Source: Streptomyces scopuliridis RB72
GTDB taxonomy: Bacteria > Actinomycetota > Actinomycetes > Streptomycetales > Streptomycetaceae
Direction of reading: 5' to 3'
Assembly: GCF_000718095.1 (NCBI RefSeq)
Contig: NZ_JOEI01000042.1
Coordinates: 1-33,856, forward strand
DNA length: 33,856 bases
The notes beneath the pieces were generated by a model. It did no database searches. It saw only the letters and a program-made list of their open reading frames with translations, and had not been told where the DNA came from. The translations under genes were made by a program, and so were the position numbers. This document shows, one piece after another, positions 1 to 10,711 of this stretch (position 1 is its first letter; each line of letters begins with the position of its first letter).

Positions 1-1
1 G

Positions 2-1075
2 GCTGACTTGAGTGCGTCGGTGGTGCGTGCAGCGGTGGCGCGTGGGGTGTCTGGGCTGTTTCTGACGAAGGCGCTGTTCGACGTGCTGGCGGAGGAGGAT
101 CCGGCGTGCTTTGCGGGCCTCGGCGAAGTCTGGACGGGTGGTGAGGCGGCGTCCGGTGTGGCGATGGCACGAGTGCTGGAGGCGTGCCCGGAGACCGAGT
201 TGGTGCATGTCTACGGTCCTACGGAGTCCACGACCTTCGCCGTATGCGGGCCGGTCGGCGGTCTCGATGCCGAGGGTGCGGCGGTTCCGCTCGGCGGTCC
301 GATGGACAATACGTCCGCTTACGTTCTCGATGACGCGTTGCAGCCGGCCGGTATCGGGGTTCCCGGCGAGTTGTATCTCGGTGGCGCTGGTCTGGCGCGT
401 GGTTACGACGGCCGGGCCGGGCTGACGGCCGAGCGGTTTGTGGCGGACCCCTTCGGTTCCGGTGGGCGGTTGTATCGGACCGGTGATGTGGTGCGGTGGC
501 AGTCGGACGGTCGGCTGGACTTCCTGGGCCGGAATGACGGTCAGGTGAAGGTGCGGGGCTTCCGTATCGAGCTCGGTGAGATCGAGTCCGTACTGTCACG
601 CTGCCCCGGGGTCGGCCAGGCGAACGTGCTGGCCCGCGAGGACCGTCCGGGGGCGAAGCGGCTGGTCGCCTACCTCGTACCGTCCGGAGACCTGGACATC
701 GCCGACGTACGTGAGTACGCGGCCGGGCTCCTGCCCGAGTACATGGTGCCGTCGGCCTTCGTCGTCCTGGACGCGTTGCCCCTGACCGCCAACGGGAAGG
801 TCGACCGTCGTGCCCTGCCCGCCCCCGACCTGGAGATCGCCGAGGAGTACGTGGCCCCGCGTACCGAGACCGAACGCGCTGTCGCCGCCGTGTGGACCGA
901 TGTCCTTGGCATCGAACGGATCGGTGTCCACGACAACTTCTTCTCCCGCGGTGGGGACTCCATTTCCAGCCTTCAGGTGGTCTCCCGCATACGGGATGCC
1001 TGCGGGGTGGCGCTGTCGCCGCGCGCCCTTTTCGACCGCCCCACCGTGGCCGGTCTGGCGTCCGTCGTCGACGAA
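2..1075 (+). other. NRPS module 1 (partial): C-terminal part of adenylation domain plus carrier protein
   Basis: The segment starts upstream of the VWTGGEA stretch and includes HVYGPTES, the YRTGD motif, [13 protein letters not shown] and the LTANGKVDR lysine loop, followed by the carrier core [13 protein letters not shown]. Aligned to the GrsA phenylalanine domain, pocket positions 278, 299, 301, 322, 330 and 331 read F, W, G, V, F, A by eye. The earlier pocket residues lie outside the window, and I know no code that fits, so the substrate is unassigned. No epimerase follows, so this residue should stay L unless modified elsewhere. Its codon usage differs from the rest of the gene, with many GGT glycine codons up to about nt 590. 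Confidence 0.85.
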
Positions 1076-4000
1076 GATGCCTTGTTGTCCGCGACCGCCC
1101 TCGGAGGTACGGTCGTCCCCGTTCCCCGGGACGGTGAACTGCCGCTCTCCTTTGCCCAGGAACGGCTTTGGTTCCTCGACGAGTTCGCCAAGAACAGCGT
1201 CGAGTACAACGTCGTGGACGCGCTCCGGCTGACCGGCGTTCTCGACATCGACGCACTGCGCTCGGCGGTGTCGGCGCTGGTGGCGCGGCACGAGGCGCTG
1301 CGCACCACCTTTGACTCCGTCGAGGGACGCGGGGTGCAGCGGGTCTGTGATGCGGCTGATGCGATGGCGGACGTGGCGTTCCGTACGGCCGAGGTGAGCG
1401 ACTCGGCCGAGCTGGACGACGTACTGCGTGCGGAGGCCGCGAGACCCTTCGATCTGCGCACCGGTCCGCTGCTACGGGTTCTGCTGCTACGGATGCGGAC
1501 GCCGGGGGCCCCGTCGAGGCCCGTGCCCCAACCGGCCCCGCAGCCGCAGCCGCAGCCGCAGCCGGAGGCCGGGGACGCCGGCCCCAACGAACGCACCACG
1601 CACGTCCTTGTCCTGTCGATGCATCACATCGTCACCGACGGCTGGTCGATGGGTGTGATCACGCGCGAGCTGAGCGCCCTCTACGCCGCCGCGATACGAG
1701 GTGTGGATCCCGCCCTCCCCGAACTCCCTGTGCAGTACCCCGACTTCGCCGCCTGGCAGCGTGCCGACGCAGAGGGCCCGCTGACCGGCCAACTCCCTTA
1801 CTGGCGTGAGCAGCTGGCCGGACTCGAAACGCTTGATCTGCCCGTCGACCGGCCGCGTCCCGCTGTCCGTACACCGGTCGGCGCGCTGCACTCCTTCGAT
1901 GTCCCCGACGCGCTTGCCCGCCGTCTGCGGGAGGCGGGGCAGGGGCAGGGGCAAGGACAGAGGCAGCCGCAGGGGACAAGTCTGTTCATGACGTTGACGG
2001 CCGTCACTCAGCTTCTCCTCTCACGGTGGACCGGGCAGCAGGACATCGCACTGGGTACGGCGGTCGCCGGACGGGAGCGGGCCGAACTGGAGAATCTGGT
2101 CGGCTTCTTCGTCAACACTCTCGTGCTGCGCACGCGCGTCGACGAGTCACGTTCCTTCACCGATCTGCTCGCCGAGGCGCGCGAGACGGTCCTTCAGGCC
2201 TTTGCGCATCAGGACGTACCGTTCAGCGCCCTGGTGGACGCTCTCGCTCCCGGCCGCGACACCAGTCGCACCCCTCTGGTCCAGGCGATGGTGAGCCTTC
2301 AGAACACGCCCGACGAGCCGTTGGACCTGCTCGGCCTTCAGGTGGCTCCGGTGCCGGTGCCCCGCGAGACGGCGCAGTTCGACCTCACCTTCGGTTTCCA
2401 GGACCACGACGGGAGCATGGCGGCGGGTATCGAGTACAGCACCGACCTGTTCGACCCCGCGTCCATCGAGCGGCTCGCCCGGCACTGGCTGAACCTGGCG
2501 GAGGCGGTGCTCGCGGCTCCGGCCGCGCCGCTGTACGGCATCGACACGCTCGCCGCCATGGAGCGCGAAGCCCTGACGCGCGGGCACAACCGTACGGCGG
2601 TCGAGGTGCCGGCGCTCTCCGCCCCGGCTCTGTTCGGGAAGTGGGTGGCGACGACGCCCGGCGCCCCCGCCGTGCTGCGCGCGGACGGTTCCGCGCTCAC
2701 CTATCGCGAACTGGACGCTCGCGTTGCCCGGTTGGCCGGCCGCCTGCGCGACGCCGGGATCGGTCCGGAGTCGCGCGTCGCCCTCGTACTGCCCCGCTCC
2801 GTCGACCAGGTGGTCGCCGTGCTCGCGGTACTCAGGGCGGGGGCGGTGTTCGTTCCGGTGGACCCGTCCTATCCGGCGGACAGGATCGCGTACATCCTCA
2901 CGGACTCGGGCGCCGAGCTTCTGATCACCCGTAAGGCGAGGGCGACCCAACTGCCTCTCCCCGCCGGGCTTTCGGTCCTCGCGATCGACGTGCCGGAGCC
3001 CTCCGTGCCCGCCGCTGAAGCCGGAGCCGGGATGCCGCTCTCCGCCGGGGCCTATGTGATCTATACCTCCGGCTCCACCGGGCGTCCGAAGGGCGTGTTG
3101 GTGACCCACTCCGGGCTGGCGAGTCTGGCCGCGACCCAGGCGGAGCGGCTGGGAGCCGGGCCCGGTGCGCGGGTCCTCCAGTTCGCGTCGCCCGGGTTCG
3201 ACGCCTCTTGGTGGGAACTGTCCATGGCGCTGCTCACCGGCGCGACGCTCGTGGTGGACGAGCCGGACGCCGACCGGGACGCCGAACCGATCAACAGGTC
3301 GGACCCGAGGCCGGACGCCGGATCGGACGGGCAGACCTCCGACTGGGGTGCCAGGCTCGGGCCCCTCGTCGCCACGGCGGGCGTCACCCACGCCACACTG
3401 CCGCCCGCCCTCGTCGCGGCACTGGACGCGACCGATCTGCCGCCTGTGCTGGTGGTCGCGGGGGAGGCATGCCCTGCCGAAACGGTCGACCGCTGCGCCC
3501 CGGGCCGGACGATGATCAACGCGTACGGGCCGACCGAGACCACCGTATGCGCCACGATGAGCACCGAACTCCGCGCGGGCGCCGCCGGGACGCCGCCCAT
3601 CGGCGCCCCCATCGCCAACACCAGGACCTATGTGCTGGACGCCTGGCTGCGCCCGGTCCCTGTCGGCGTGGCCGGTGAGCTGTACGTTGCCGGGCACGCC
3701 CTCGCGCGGGGCTATCTGAACCGTCCCGGGCTGACGGCGGCGAGCTTCGTCGCCGACCCGTTCGGCTCCGGCGAGCGCCTCTACCGCACCGGGGATGTGG
3801 TGCGCCGTCGCGCGGACGGCGAACTGGAGTACGTCGGGCGCCGCGACGACCAGCTGAAGGTACGCGGCTTCCGGGTCGAACCCCGCGAGATCGAGAGCGT
3901 GTTGGCGCTGCACGAGTCGGTCGGGCAGGTGACGGTCGACGTCCCCTCCGGTGGATCACGACTCGTCGCCTACGTGGTGCCCGCGCCCAAGACCGTGCCC

Positions 4001-7000
4001 GCGCCCAAGACCGTGCCCGCGCCCAAGACCGTGCCCGTGCCCGCGTCCGCGCCCGGTACGGGGACAGGCACAGGGACGGCGGTTCCCGGCCGCGTGGACC
4101 CGGCCGCGCTCCGGGAGCACGCCGCCGCCGCGCTGCCGGACTACATGGTGCCGTCGGCGTTCGTCGTGCTCGACCGTATTCCGCTGAACGCCAACGGGAA
4201 GGTCGACCGCGCCGCGCTGCCGGCCCCGGACCCGGCCGCCGACGGCGGGGCCGGATATGTCGCTCCCCGCCCAGGTGTGGAAGAGGTGCTCGCCGGGATC
4301 TGGGCCGAGGTGCTGGGTGCCGGACGGGTCGGCACGCACGACAACTTCTTTGATCTCGGCGGCGATTCGATCCTGAGTATCCAGCTCGTCGCCAAGGCGC
4401 GCCGCGCGGGAGTGGAGATCTCCTCACGCGATGTGTTCGCCCGGCAGACCGTCGCCGCCCTCGCCGCCGTGGCCACGGCCGGCCGTCCTGTCGGCCCCGA
4501 AGTGCGGTCGGAGCAGGGCGAGTTGCATGGCGAGGTCGGAACCACTCCGATCCGCGAGTGGTTCTTCGCCACCCATCCGGTGGACCCGGGGCACTTCGCC
4601 ATGTCGATGGCCTTCGAGCTGACGGTGGGGGCCGATACGGCGGCCCTGCGCTCCGCCGTAAGCGCGGTGCTCGCCCAGCACGACGCGCTGCGCACCACCT
4701 TCACACGTACTGACAGCGAACCCGATCCCGATCTCGATCCCGATACCGAAACCGTCACCGGCCGGATCCTCCCCGTCAGCGGCATCGACATCGACGAGGT
4801 GTTCACGGAGTACGACCTGTCCGGCGCGCCCGATCCGGACGCCGCGTGGCAGGAGCTGGCGGCAGGCATCGCGGCCCGGATCCGGCTCGACGACGGGCCG
4901 TTGCTACGGGTGGCCCTCGGCCGGCTGGGCGACGGGCGCCGCGCGCGGGTGCAGTTCACCGCGCACCATCTGGTGGTCGACGGCGTCTCCTGGCGCGTCC
5001 TGCTGGCCGACATCGAGACCGCGTACGGGCAGGCACTCGCCGGCCGCCGGATCGACCTCGGCCGGAAGACCACCTCCGTACGGCAGTGGGCGGACCGCCT
5101 CGCCGCGCATGTCGCGTCCGGTGGCTTCGACGCGCAGACCGGCTACTGGGAATCGGTGCTGGACGGCGCCATGACCGAGCTGCCGGTGGACACGCACGGG
5201 GGCACCGACGCGGTCGCCCACTCAGTCGCCCACTCAGCCGCCGATAGTGTCGCCGACGAGGCCGTGGTCATGTGCGCGCTGAGCGCCGAGCAGACCGACG
5301 CACTTCTGCACCGCGTGCCCGCCGCGTACCGCACCCGTACGAACGAGGTGCTCCTCGCGGCCCTCGCGCGCACACTGCGCGGCTGGACCGGGCGCGATCG
5401 CGTCGCCATCGATCTGGAGGGCCACGGCCGCGAGGAACTCTTCGACGACATCGATCTGACCCGTACCGTCGGGTGGTTCACCTCGCTCTATCCGGTGGCG
5501 CTCGCCCTGCCGCCCGGTGAGGAGTGGAGGGGGAGCATCACCTCTGTCAAGGAGCAGCTCCGCGCCGTGCCCGACCGGGGAATCGGCTACGGGGCGCTAC
5601 GCACTCTCGGCGCATCTGCTGCTCCAGGCGCCCCCGCCACAGCGGCGGACGCGCTCCGCGCGCTGCCCGACCCACGGATCTCCTTCAACTACCACGGCCA
5701 GTTCGATGTCGTGGGCCAGGAATACGGCGGACAGGGGGACGGCGGCCGGGGAGGCGACAACGGCCTCTACCGCGCCGAACTCCCCGACGCGGGCGGAGAC
5801 CGCAGCGGACGCGAGCGCCGCAGTCATCTCCTGGACATCGTCGGCGGAATCCAGGACGGACGGCTGACCTTCGCCTGGACGTACTCGCCGGGGCTGCACC
5901 ACGAGGAGACGGTACGGCGCCTCGCCGACGCCTTCGCCGACGAACTTGCCGGGTTCGTCGCGCACTGCGCGGAGCCCGGCGCCGGCGGATGCACCCCCGC
6001 CGACTTCCCTCTGGTCGACCTCACTCAGGACGAGGTGGACCGGCTCGCCGGGGACGGCCGTGACGTGGAGGATGTCTATCCGCTGACACCGCTCCAGGCC
6101 GGAATGCTGTTCCACACCCTCGCCGAACCCGACGCCGCCGCGTATCTGGAGCAGTTCGCCTGCGTGCTCGACGGCGTGACGGACCCCGACGCGCTGGCCC
6201 GCGCCTGGCAGCGGGTCGTGGACCAGTCGGACGCGCTGCGGATCTCCGTGGCCTGGCAGGAGGTCGAGCGGCCCGTACAGGTCGTGCACCGCCATGTCCG
6301 GCTGCCCGTACGGGTGGTGGACTGGACCGGCTGCCCGGAGGACGAGCGCGCGGCCAAGGTCGCCGAGGCGCTGGCGGACGAATGGGAGCGCGGCCTGGAC
6401 CTGGGGACGACCCCGCTGACGAGGGTCCTGCTGGCCCGGCTTCCCGGCGGGAAAACGCAGGTGGTCTGGACGTTCCACCATCTGCTGCTCGACGGGTGGA
6501 GCAGCGCCGCGCTGCTCTCCGACGTGATCGCCGAGTACGCGTCACTCCACAACGCGCCGGAGGGGACCGTCCCGGCGACGCCGCGCGGCCCGTTCCGCGA
6601 CTATCTGGCGTGGCTGGCCGACCGCGACCACGCCGAGGGGCGCGCGTACTGGCGCGAACGGCTGGCCGGATTCACCGAGCCGGTGGCGCTGCCGTACGAC
6701 CGTCCCGCCGCGTGGGCGCACCGCGGCCGGTCCACCGCGCGCGTCGAGGTGCCCCTCACTCCGGCGGCGGCGAGCCGCGCCGCCGGGTTCGCCCGGCGTC
6801 ATCGGATCACCCTCAACGCCCTTGTCCAGGGCGCCTGGTCGCTGCTCCTCGCGCACCACGGCGGGGTGCGGGACGTGGTGTTCGGGGCCACGGTCTCCGG
6901 ACGCCCGGCCGAGCTGCCGGGTGCCGAGGAGATCCTCGGGCTGTTCATCAATACCCTGCCGGTACGTGTCGACGTCGACCCGGACCGCCCGCTCGTCGCG

Positions 7001-10000
7001 TGGCTGCGCGACATCCAGGAGCGGGCCTCCGAGGCCAGACAGCATGAGTACGTGGCGCTGCGCGATGTCGAGAACGAACTCCCGCCGGGTGCGGGCCTTT
7101 TCGAGAGTCTGGTGGTGTTCGAGAACTATCCGGTGGACGGTGACGCGGCGGCCAGGCACGGCATCGCGCTGCGCGATGTGGACGCCATCGAGGCCACGAA
7201 CTACCCGCTCACCCTGATCGCGGGCGCGGCGGCGAGCGCGGGCGCGGCCGAGAACGACGGGCTGAGCATGACGCTGGCGTACGACCCGGGGCTGTTCGAC
7301 GCCACCACCGCCGACCGGCTGGCCGCCCATCTCGCCCGGATGGTGGAGGAGTTGGCCGCCGTCCCGGACCGCGTGCTGGGCGACATCGCACCCCTCTCGG
7401 CGTACGAGTCGCTGCGCGCGGCCCGCTGGGGCATGGGCGTGGCGGCGCCACAGCCACAGCCGCTGGGGGAGTGGTTCGCCCGGCGTGCGACGGAGCACCC
7501 CGACGCCCCTGCCGTGGCCTGTGGCGGTGAGGAGCTGTCGTACCGGGAACTGGACCGGCGGGCGAACCGGCTGGCCCGGCTCCTGCGCGCCCGCGGCGTA
7601 CGCGGAGAATCGCCGGTCGCGGTGCTCCTGCCGAAGTCGGTGGAGTGGGTTGTCGCGGTCCTCGCGGTCGTACGCGCCGGCGGCGTCTACGTACCGGTGG
7701 ATCCGGCGTGGCCGACGGACCGGCTGCGGTACGTTCTCGAAGACTGCGGCGCCGGCGTTCTTCTGACGGATCGTCAGCATGCACGCGGAATGCCGGCGGG
7801 TGTCGGCGCGGCCTTGCTCGTGGCCGTGGACGACCCTGCGGTGGCTGAGGAGTTGTCCCTGCTCCCCGTCCTGCCCCCTCGGGTCGCGGTGCCTGTGACG
7901 GCCGCGGCGTACGTGATCTACACCTCGGGATCTACTGGGCGGCCGAAGGGCGTCGTCGTGCCGCACACCGGACTCACCTCGCTGGCCGCGTCGCTGGCCG
8001 ACGGCTGCGCGGCCGACGGATCCGCCCGGGTCCTCCAGCTCGCGTCGCCGGGTTTCGACGCCTCCGTACTGGAACTGCTGCTGGCGTTCGGCGGCGGGGG
8101 CACGCTCGTACTGCCGTCGTCCGACGGGCCGTTGGCCGGGGAAGAGCTGGCCAGCGTACTGGAGGAGGGCCGGGTGACCCATGCGCTGGTGCCGCCGACC
8201 GTCCTCGGCAGCATCCCGCAGGGGCGCGCGCCGGAGCTGCGGACGCTGCTCGCGGGCGGCGAGGCGTGCGGCCCGGACCTGGTGGAGCGCTGGGCCGTTG
8301 GCGGCAGAACGATGGTGAACGCCTACGGTCCGACCGAGACCACGGTCGTCGCGACGATGAGCGGCGCGCTCGCGCCCGGCGGGACCCCGCCGATCGGCGG
8401 GCCGGTGTCGGGGGCCGCTGTGTCCGTACTCGACGGGCGGCTGCGGCCGGTGCCGGTGGGCGTGCCCGGCGAGATCTATGTGGCGGGTGCCGTGGTGGCC
8501 CGGGGATATCTGGGACGGCCGGGACTGACGGCCTCCCGGTTCGTGGCCGACCCTTCCGGCGGCGGCCGGCTGTACCGTACGGGCGACCTGGCGCGCTGGC
8601 GGTCCGACGGGCAACTGGAGTACGTCGGACGCGCCGACGACCAGGTGAAGGTGCGGGGCCTGCGGATCGAGCTGGGAGAGATCGAGGCGGTCCTCGCCCG
8701 GCACGAGTCGGTCGCACGGGCGGCGGTAACGGTGCGCGAGGACCGGCCGGGCGTCAAACGGATCGTCGCGTACGTGGTGCCCGAGCCGGGGAGCGCGTAC
8801 GTGGTCCCCGAGCGGCGAACGGACGCAGCGCCGGGGACCCTGCGGGCAACGGCACCCCAGCCCCTGCCGGACGCCGTGCCGGAGACCCCGCCGCAAGCCC
8901 CGTCGCCGGAGGCGCTGCGCGCCTTCGCGGGCGCCTCGCTGCCGGAGTACATGCTGCCCACCGCCTTCGTCACCCTGCCCGAGCTGCCGGTCAACGCCAG
9001 CGGCAAGATCGACCGCGCCGCGCTGCCGGCGCCCGGCCCGGCCGCCGACCGGGCCCCGCACACCCCGCCCCGTACGGAGACCGAACGCACCCTGTGCCGG
9101 ATCTGGGCGGATGTCCTCGGAACCGACCAAGTCGGCGTCCACGACAGCTTCTTCGAGCTGGGCGGCGATTCGATCCTGAGCATCCAGGTGGTCTCGCGGG
9201 CGCGTCGCGCCGGTCTTGAGCTGTACTCCCGGGACGTGTTCGTGGGACAGACGGTGGCCGGTCTGGCGGCGGAGATGGACGCCGCCCGCGACTCCGCCAC
9301 CCCCGCTCCGGTCGGCGAGGATTCCGAGGCCGGGCCGTTGCCGCCCACCCCCGTCGCGGAGTGGTTCTTCGCGACGCACACCACAGCCCCGGCCCACTTC
9401 GACATGACGATGTCGTTCGAACTCGCCCCCGACGCAAGGGAATCGGCCTTGCGCCGGGCAGTGGCGGTGCTGCTCACGCGGCACGGCATGCTGCGCGCGG
9501 TCTTCGCGCCGAACAGCGCGGGGGGCTGGTCGGGACGCATCCTGGAACCCGAACACATCGGCGAGGGAGCGGTGTTCACCGTCCACGAGCTGGCCGGCGC
9601 GGCCGATCCCGAGGCGCGGTGGGACTCGCTGGTCCGCGACGTACAGGCGGGGTTCCGGCTTGAGACAGGGCCGCTCTTCCGCGTGCTGTTCGGGACGCGC
9701 GGCCCCGGCCGGGCTCCCTGGCTCACGGTCGTCGCGCATCATCTCGTGGTCGACGGCGTCTCCTGGCGCATACTGCTGGACGATCTCGAAGCGGCCTACG
9801 CGCAGGCCCTGGCCGGGGAGCCCGTCCTACCGCGGCCGAGGACCTCGTCCGTACGGCAGTGGGCGGAACGCCTCGCCGAGCGGGTCGCCGACGGCGGGTT
9901 CGACGCGCAGCTCGACCACTGGCGATCGGTCACCGACCCCGCCGCCGTGCCCATCCCCGTGGACCGGCCCGGGGCGCCCAACACCGGCGCGGAACTGGAC

Positions 10001-10711
10001 GCGGTGGCGAGGACGTTGAGCACCGAGCAGACACACGCGCTGCTGAATCTCGCCCCTGGCCGCTACCGCACACAGATCAATGACGTGCTCCTCGCGGCGC
10101 TCGCGCGCGTGCTCGCCGCCTGGACAGGCCGGGACCGTACCGTCGTCAACCTGGAGAGCCACGGACGCGAGGATCTGTTCGAGGACATCGATCTCTCCGG
10201 GACGGTCGGCTGGTTCACCGCGATTCATCCGGTGGCGCTGGAGGCCACGGCGGACGCTGACTGGGACGAGACGATCAGATCGGTCAAGCGGCAGCTGCGG
10301 GCGGTTCCGGACCACGGCGTCGGCTACGGCGCGCTGCGCGCGCTCAGCGCCCCGGACACACCCGGTCGGGCGCTCGCCTCCGAAGTCGCGCGGGAGCCAC
10401 GCATCAGCTTCAACTACCTCGGCCGGTTCGATGTCGTGGGTACGGGTACGGGTACGGGTACGGGTACGGGCGGTCGCCGGGGCGCCGACGACGGGCTGAT
10501 CCGCTCCGAACTGAACCTCGCCGGACGGGACTTCAGCCTGGACGAGCAGCGCCCGCACTTGATCGACGTGGGCGCGGTGGTGCAGGACGGCCGGCTGACC
10601 GTCACCTGGTCGTACTCGTCGGCCATGTACGCGCGCGAGACGGTGGACGGGCTGGCGACCGCCTACGCGCGGGCGCTCGGGGAGATCGCGGACCGAAGCG
10701 CGGAGGGCTGA
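2..10711 (+). CDS. Nonribosomal peptide synthetase, 5'-truncated by window edge: A(partial)-T-C-A-T-E-C-A-T-E
   Basis: This multimodular NRPS builds a peptide from three consecutive residues on carrier-bound thioesters. The open frame runs in from base 2, so the true start lies outside; the TTG at 8 is internal. Visible order: C-terminal part of A1 with carrier T1 (Ser codon at 959); condensation C1 (HHIVTDG near 1622); A2 ([10 protein letters not shown] near 3065); T2 (Ser at 4367); epimerase E1 (HHLVVDG near 4964, EGHGRE near 5417); C2 (HHLLLDG near 6476); A3 (core near 7922); T3 (Ser at 9170); epimerase E2 (HHLVVDG near 9737, ESHGRE near 10154). C1 looks LCL-type. C2, with [15 protein letters not shown], looks DCL-type, as expected after an epimerase. 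All carrier serines and HHxxxDG motifs are intact. The protein ends right after E2 with no thioesterase. The convergent MFS gene is the probable exporter. Product unknown. Confidence 0.96.
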   Translation, partial: ADLSASVVRAAVARGVSGLFLTKALFDVLAEEDPACFAGLGEVWTGGEAASGVAMARVLEACPETELVHVYGPTESTTFAVCGPVGGLDAEGAAVPLGGPMDNTSAYVLDDALQPAGIGVPGELYLGGAGLARGYDGRAGLTAERFVADPFGSGGRLYRTGDVVRWQSDGRLDFLGRNDGQVKVRGFRIELGEIESVLSRCPGVGQANVLAREDRPGAKRLVAYLVPSGDLDIADVREYAAGLLPEYMVPSAFVVLDALPLTANGKVDRRALPAPDLEIAEEYVAPRTETERAVAAVWTDVLGIERIGVHDNFFSRGGDSISSLQVVSRIRDACGVALSPRALFDRPTVAGLASVVDEDALLSATALGGTVVPVPRDGELPLSFAQERLWFLDEFAKNSVEYNVVDALRLTGVLDIDALRSAVSALVARHEALRTTFDSVEGRGVQRVCDAADAMADVAFRTAEVSDSAELDDVLRAEAARPFDLRTGPLLRVLLLRMRTPGAPSRPVPQPAPQPQPQPQPEAGDAGPNERTTHVLVLSMHHIVTDGWSMGVITRELSALYAAAIRGVDPALPELPVQYPDFAAWQRADAEGPLTGQLPYWREQLAGLETLDLPVDRPRPAVRTPVGALHSFDVPDALARRLREAGQGQGQGQRQPQGTSLFMTLTAVTQLLLSRWTGQQDIALGTAVAGRERAELENLVGFFVNTLVLRTRVDESRSFTDLLAEARETVLQAFAHQDVPFSALVDALAPGRDTSRTPLVQAMVSLQNTPDEPLDLLGLQVAPVPVPRETAQFDLTFGFQDHDGSMAAGIEYSTDLFDPASIERLARHWLNLAEAVLAAPAAPLYGIDTLAAMEREALTRGHNRTAVEVPALSAPALFGKWVATTPGAPAVLRADGSALTYRELDARVARLAGRLRDAGIGPESRVALVLPRSVDQVVAVLAVLRAGAVFVPVDPSYPADRIAYILTDSGAELLITRKARATQLPLPAGLSVLAIDVPEPSVPAAEAGAGMPLSAGAYVIYTSGSTGRPKGVLVTHSGLASLAATQAERLGAGPGARVLQFASPGFDASWWELSMALLTGATLVVDEPDADRDAEPINRSDPRPDAGSDGQTSDWGARLGPLVATAGVTHATLPPALVAALDATDLPPVLVVAGEACPAETVDRCAPGRTMINAYGPTETTVCATMSTELRAGAAGTPPIGAPIANTRTYVLDAWLRPVPVGVAGELYVAGHALARGYLNRPGLTAASFVADPFGSGERLYRTGDVVRRRADGELEYVGRRDDQLKVRGFRVEPREIESVLALHESVGQVTVDVPSGGSRLVAYVVPAPKTVPAPKTVPAPKTVPVPASAPGTGTGTGTAVPGRVDPAALREHAAAALPDYMVPSAFVVLDRIPLNANGKVDRAALPAPDPAADGGAGYVAPRPGVEEVLAGIWAEVLGAGRVGTHDNFFDLGGDSILSIQLVAKARRAGVEISSRDVFARQTVAALAAVATAGRPVGPEVRSEQGELHGEVGTTPIREWFFATHPVDPGHFAMSMAFELTVGADTAALRSAVSAVLAQHDALRTTFTRTDSEPDPDLDPDTETVTGRILPVSGIDIDEVFTEYDLSGAPDPDAAWQELAAGIAARIRLDDGPLLRVALGRLGDGRRARVQFTAHHLVVDGVSWRVLLADIETAYGQALAGRRIDLGRKTTSVRQWADRLAAHVASGGFDAQTGYWESVLDGAMTELPVDTHGGTDAVAHSVAHSAADSVADEAVVMCALSAEQTDALLHRVPAAYRTRTNEVLLAALARTLRGWTGRDRVAIDLEGHGREELFDDIDLTRTVGWFTSLYPVALALPPGEEWRGSITSVKEQLRAVPDRGIGYGALRTLGASAAPGAPATAADALRALPDPRISFNYHGQFDVVGQEYGGQGDGGRGGDNGLYRAELPDAGGDRSGRERRSHLLDIVGGIQDGRLTFAWTYSPGLHHEETVRRLADAFADELAGFVAHCAEPGAGGCTPADFPLVDLTQDEVDRLAGDGRDVEDVYPLTPLQAGMLFHTLAEPDAAAYLEQFACVLDGVTDPDALARAWQRVVDQSDALRISVAWQEVERPVQVVHRHVRLPVRVVDWTGCPEDERAAKVAEALADEWERGLDLGTTPLTRVLLARLPGGKTQVVWTFHHLLLDGWSSAALLSDVIAEYASLHNAPEGTVPATPRGPFRDYLAWLADRDHAEGRAYWRERLAGFTEPVALPYDRPAAWAHRGRSTARVEVPLTPAAASRAAGFARRHRITLNALVQGAWSLLLAHHGGVRDVVFGATVSGRPAELPGAEEILGLFINTLPVRVDVDPDRPLVAWLRDIQERASEARQHEYVALRDVENELPPGAGLFESLVVFENYPVDGDAAARHGIALRDVDAIEATNYPLTLIAGAAASAGAAENDGLSMTLAYDPGLFDATTADRLAAHLARMVEELAAVPDRVLGDIAPLSAYESLRAARWGMGVAAPQPQPLGEWFARRATEHPDAPAVACGGEELSYRELDRRANRLARLLRARGVRGESPVAVLLPKSVEWVVAVLAVVRAGGVYVPVDPAWPTDRLRYVLEDCGAGVLLTDRQHARGMPAGVGAALLVAVDDPAVAEELSLLPVLPPRVAVPVTAAAYVIYTSGSTGRPKGVVVPHTGLTSLAASLADGCAADGSARVLQLASPGFDASVLELLLAFGGGGTLVLPSSDGPLAGEELASVLEEGRVTHALVPPTVLGSIPQGRAPELRTLLAGGEACGPDLVERWAVGGRTMVNAYGPTETTVVATMSGALAPGGTPPIGGPVSGAAVSVLDGRLRPVPVGVPGEIYVAGAVVARGYLGRPGLTASRFVADPSGGGRLYRTGDLARWRSDGQLEYVGRADDQVKVRGLRIELGEIEAVLARHESVARAAVTVREDRPGVKRIVAYVVPEPGSAYVVPERRTDAAPGTLRATAPQPLPDAVPETPPQAPSPEALRAFAGASLPEYMLPTAFVTLPELPVNASGKIDRAALPAPGPAADRAPHTPPRTETERTLCRIWADVLGTDQVGVHDSFFELGGDSILSIQVVSRARRAGLELYSRDVFVGQTVAGLAAEMDAARDSATPAPVGEDSEAGPLPPTPVAEWFFATHTTAPAHFDMTMSFELAPDARESALRRAVAVLLTRHGMLRAVFAPNSAGGWSGRILEPEHIGEGAVFTVHELAGAADPEARWDSLVRDVQAGFRLETGPLFRVLFGTRGPGRAPWLTVVAHHLVVDGVSWRILLDDLEAAYAQALAGEPVLPRPRTSSVRQWAERLAERVADGGFDAQLDHWRSVTDPAAVPIPVDRPGAPNTGAELDAVARTLSTEQTHALLNLAPGRYRTQINDVLLAALARVLAAWTGRDRTVVNLESHGREDLFEDIDLSGTVGWFTAIHPVALEATADADWDETIRSVKRQLRAVPDHGVGYGALRALSAPDTPGRALASEVAREPRISFNYLGRFDVVGTGTGTGTGTGGRRGADDGLIRSELNLAGRDFSLDEQRPHLIDVGAVVQDGRLTVTWSYSSAMYARETVDGLATAYARALGEIADRSAEG
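1541..1564 (+). repeat. CAGCCG hexamer x4 inside C1 of the NRPS
   Basis: Four perfect tandem CAGCCG units encode alternating Gln-Pro within condensation domain C1, just upstream of its HHIVTDG motif. Related in-frame hexamer tracts occur at 1937-1966 (degenerate GGGCAG, Gly-Gln), 4055-4078 (Gly-Thr) and 4724-4753 (GATCCC-like, Asp-Pro/Leu/Thr). All preserve the reading frame. Confidence 0.9.
1937..1966 (+). repeat. GGGCAG-like hexamer x5 inside C1 of the NRPS
   Basis: Five units, the first two perfect and the rest degenerate, encode a Gly-Gln-rich insertion in the second half of C1. It probably sits in a surface loop, since the condensation motifs on both sides are intact. Confidence 0.8.
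3977..4030 (+). repeat. 18-bp tandem repeat x3 in the A2 C-terminal subdomain
   Basis: Three perfect copies of GTGCCCGCGCCCAAGACC encode Val-Pro-Ala-Pro-Lys-Thr three times. A GTGCCCGTGCCCGCG remnant follows, then a Gly-Thr hexamer tract at 4055-4078. The insertion lies between the LVAYVV strand and the helix leading to LPDYMVPS. The same loop is expanded in A3 by a 27-bp duplication (8768-8812). Confidence 0.92.
4724..4753 (+). repeat. GATCCC-like hexamer x5 near the start of E1
   Basis: Five units (GATCCC, GATCTC, GATCCC, GATACC, GAAACC) encode an acidic Asp-Pro-Asp-Leu-type stretch within the first third of epimerase E1, between its first motif and the HHLVVDG active site. Confidence 0.8.
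8768..8812 (+). repeat. 27-bp duplication in the A3 C-terminal subdomain
   Basis: The 18-bp stretch coding Ala-Tyr-Val-Val-Pro-Glu occurs at 8768-8785 and again at 8795-8812 with one base changed, giving a repeat unit of 27 bp. It enlarges the same surface loop that is enlarged in A2 by the 18-bp repeat. Confidence 0.8.
10439..10468 (+). repeat. GGTACG hexamer x5 in the terminal epimerase
   Basis: Five perfect GGTACG units encode Gly-Thr five times in E2, directly after the [10 protein letters not shown] motif. The same hexamer recurs as four near-perfect units at 10863-10886, beyond the stop codon. Confidence 0.93.

Larger units (their letters stand above)
1130..5990 (+). other. NRPS module 2: C-A-T-E, predicted to add an aromatic residue (probably Phe) in D form
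   Basis: C1 begins at [14 protein letters not shown] near nt 1144 and is LCL-like. Adenylation domain A2 has GFDASWWE near 3199 and [10 protein letters not shown] near 3520. By-eye alignment with GrsA-A gives the pocket code D-A-W-T-V-A-A-V-C-K, nearly the same as the classical phenylalanine code D-A-W-T-I-A-A-I-C-K. Phe is therefore the best guess; Tyr or Trp cannot be excluded. The carrier core [13 protein letters not shown] is of the type that precedes epimerases. E1 has [23 protein letters not shown] and FNYHGQF. After E1 comes the usual E-to-C linker (TPADFPL near 5997), leading into C2. Confidence 0.85.
6060..10711 (+). other. NRPS module 3: C-A-T-E, terminal module, hydrophobic substrate, no thioesterase
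   Basis: C2 begins near nt 6075 and is DCL-like, accepting the D-residue from module 2. Adenylation domain A3 has GFDASVLE near 8054, and its pocket code reads D-A-L-L-L-G-A-V-V-K by eye. This is a hydrophobic pocket that I cannot assign with confidence; an aliphatic residue such as Leu is plausible. T3 has [14 protein letters not shown]2 keeps [10 protein letters not shown] and FNYLGRF, but the EGHGRE motif reads ESHGRE, with the Glu retained. The protein ends about 15 residues past the last conserved E-domain helix, without the linker seen after E1, so the product would leave with a D-configured C-terminal residue. Confidence 0.85.

Noticed and set aside
6542..9742. Minus-strand open frame of over 1000 codons opposite the NRPS
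   Set aside because: It is antisense to intact C, A, T and E domains. In such GC-rich DNA a codon-phase shadow stays open by chance. No domain is recognisable in it.
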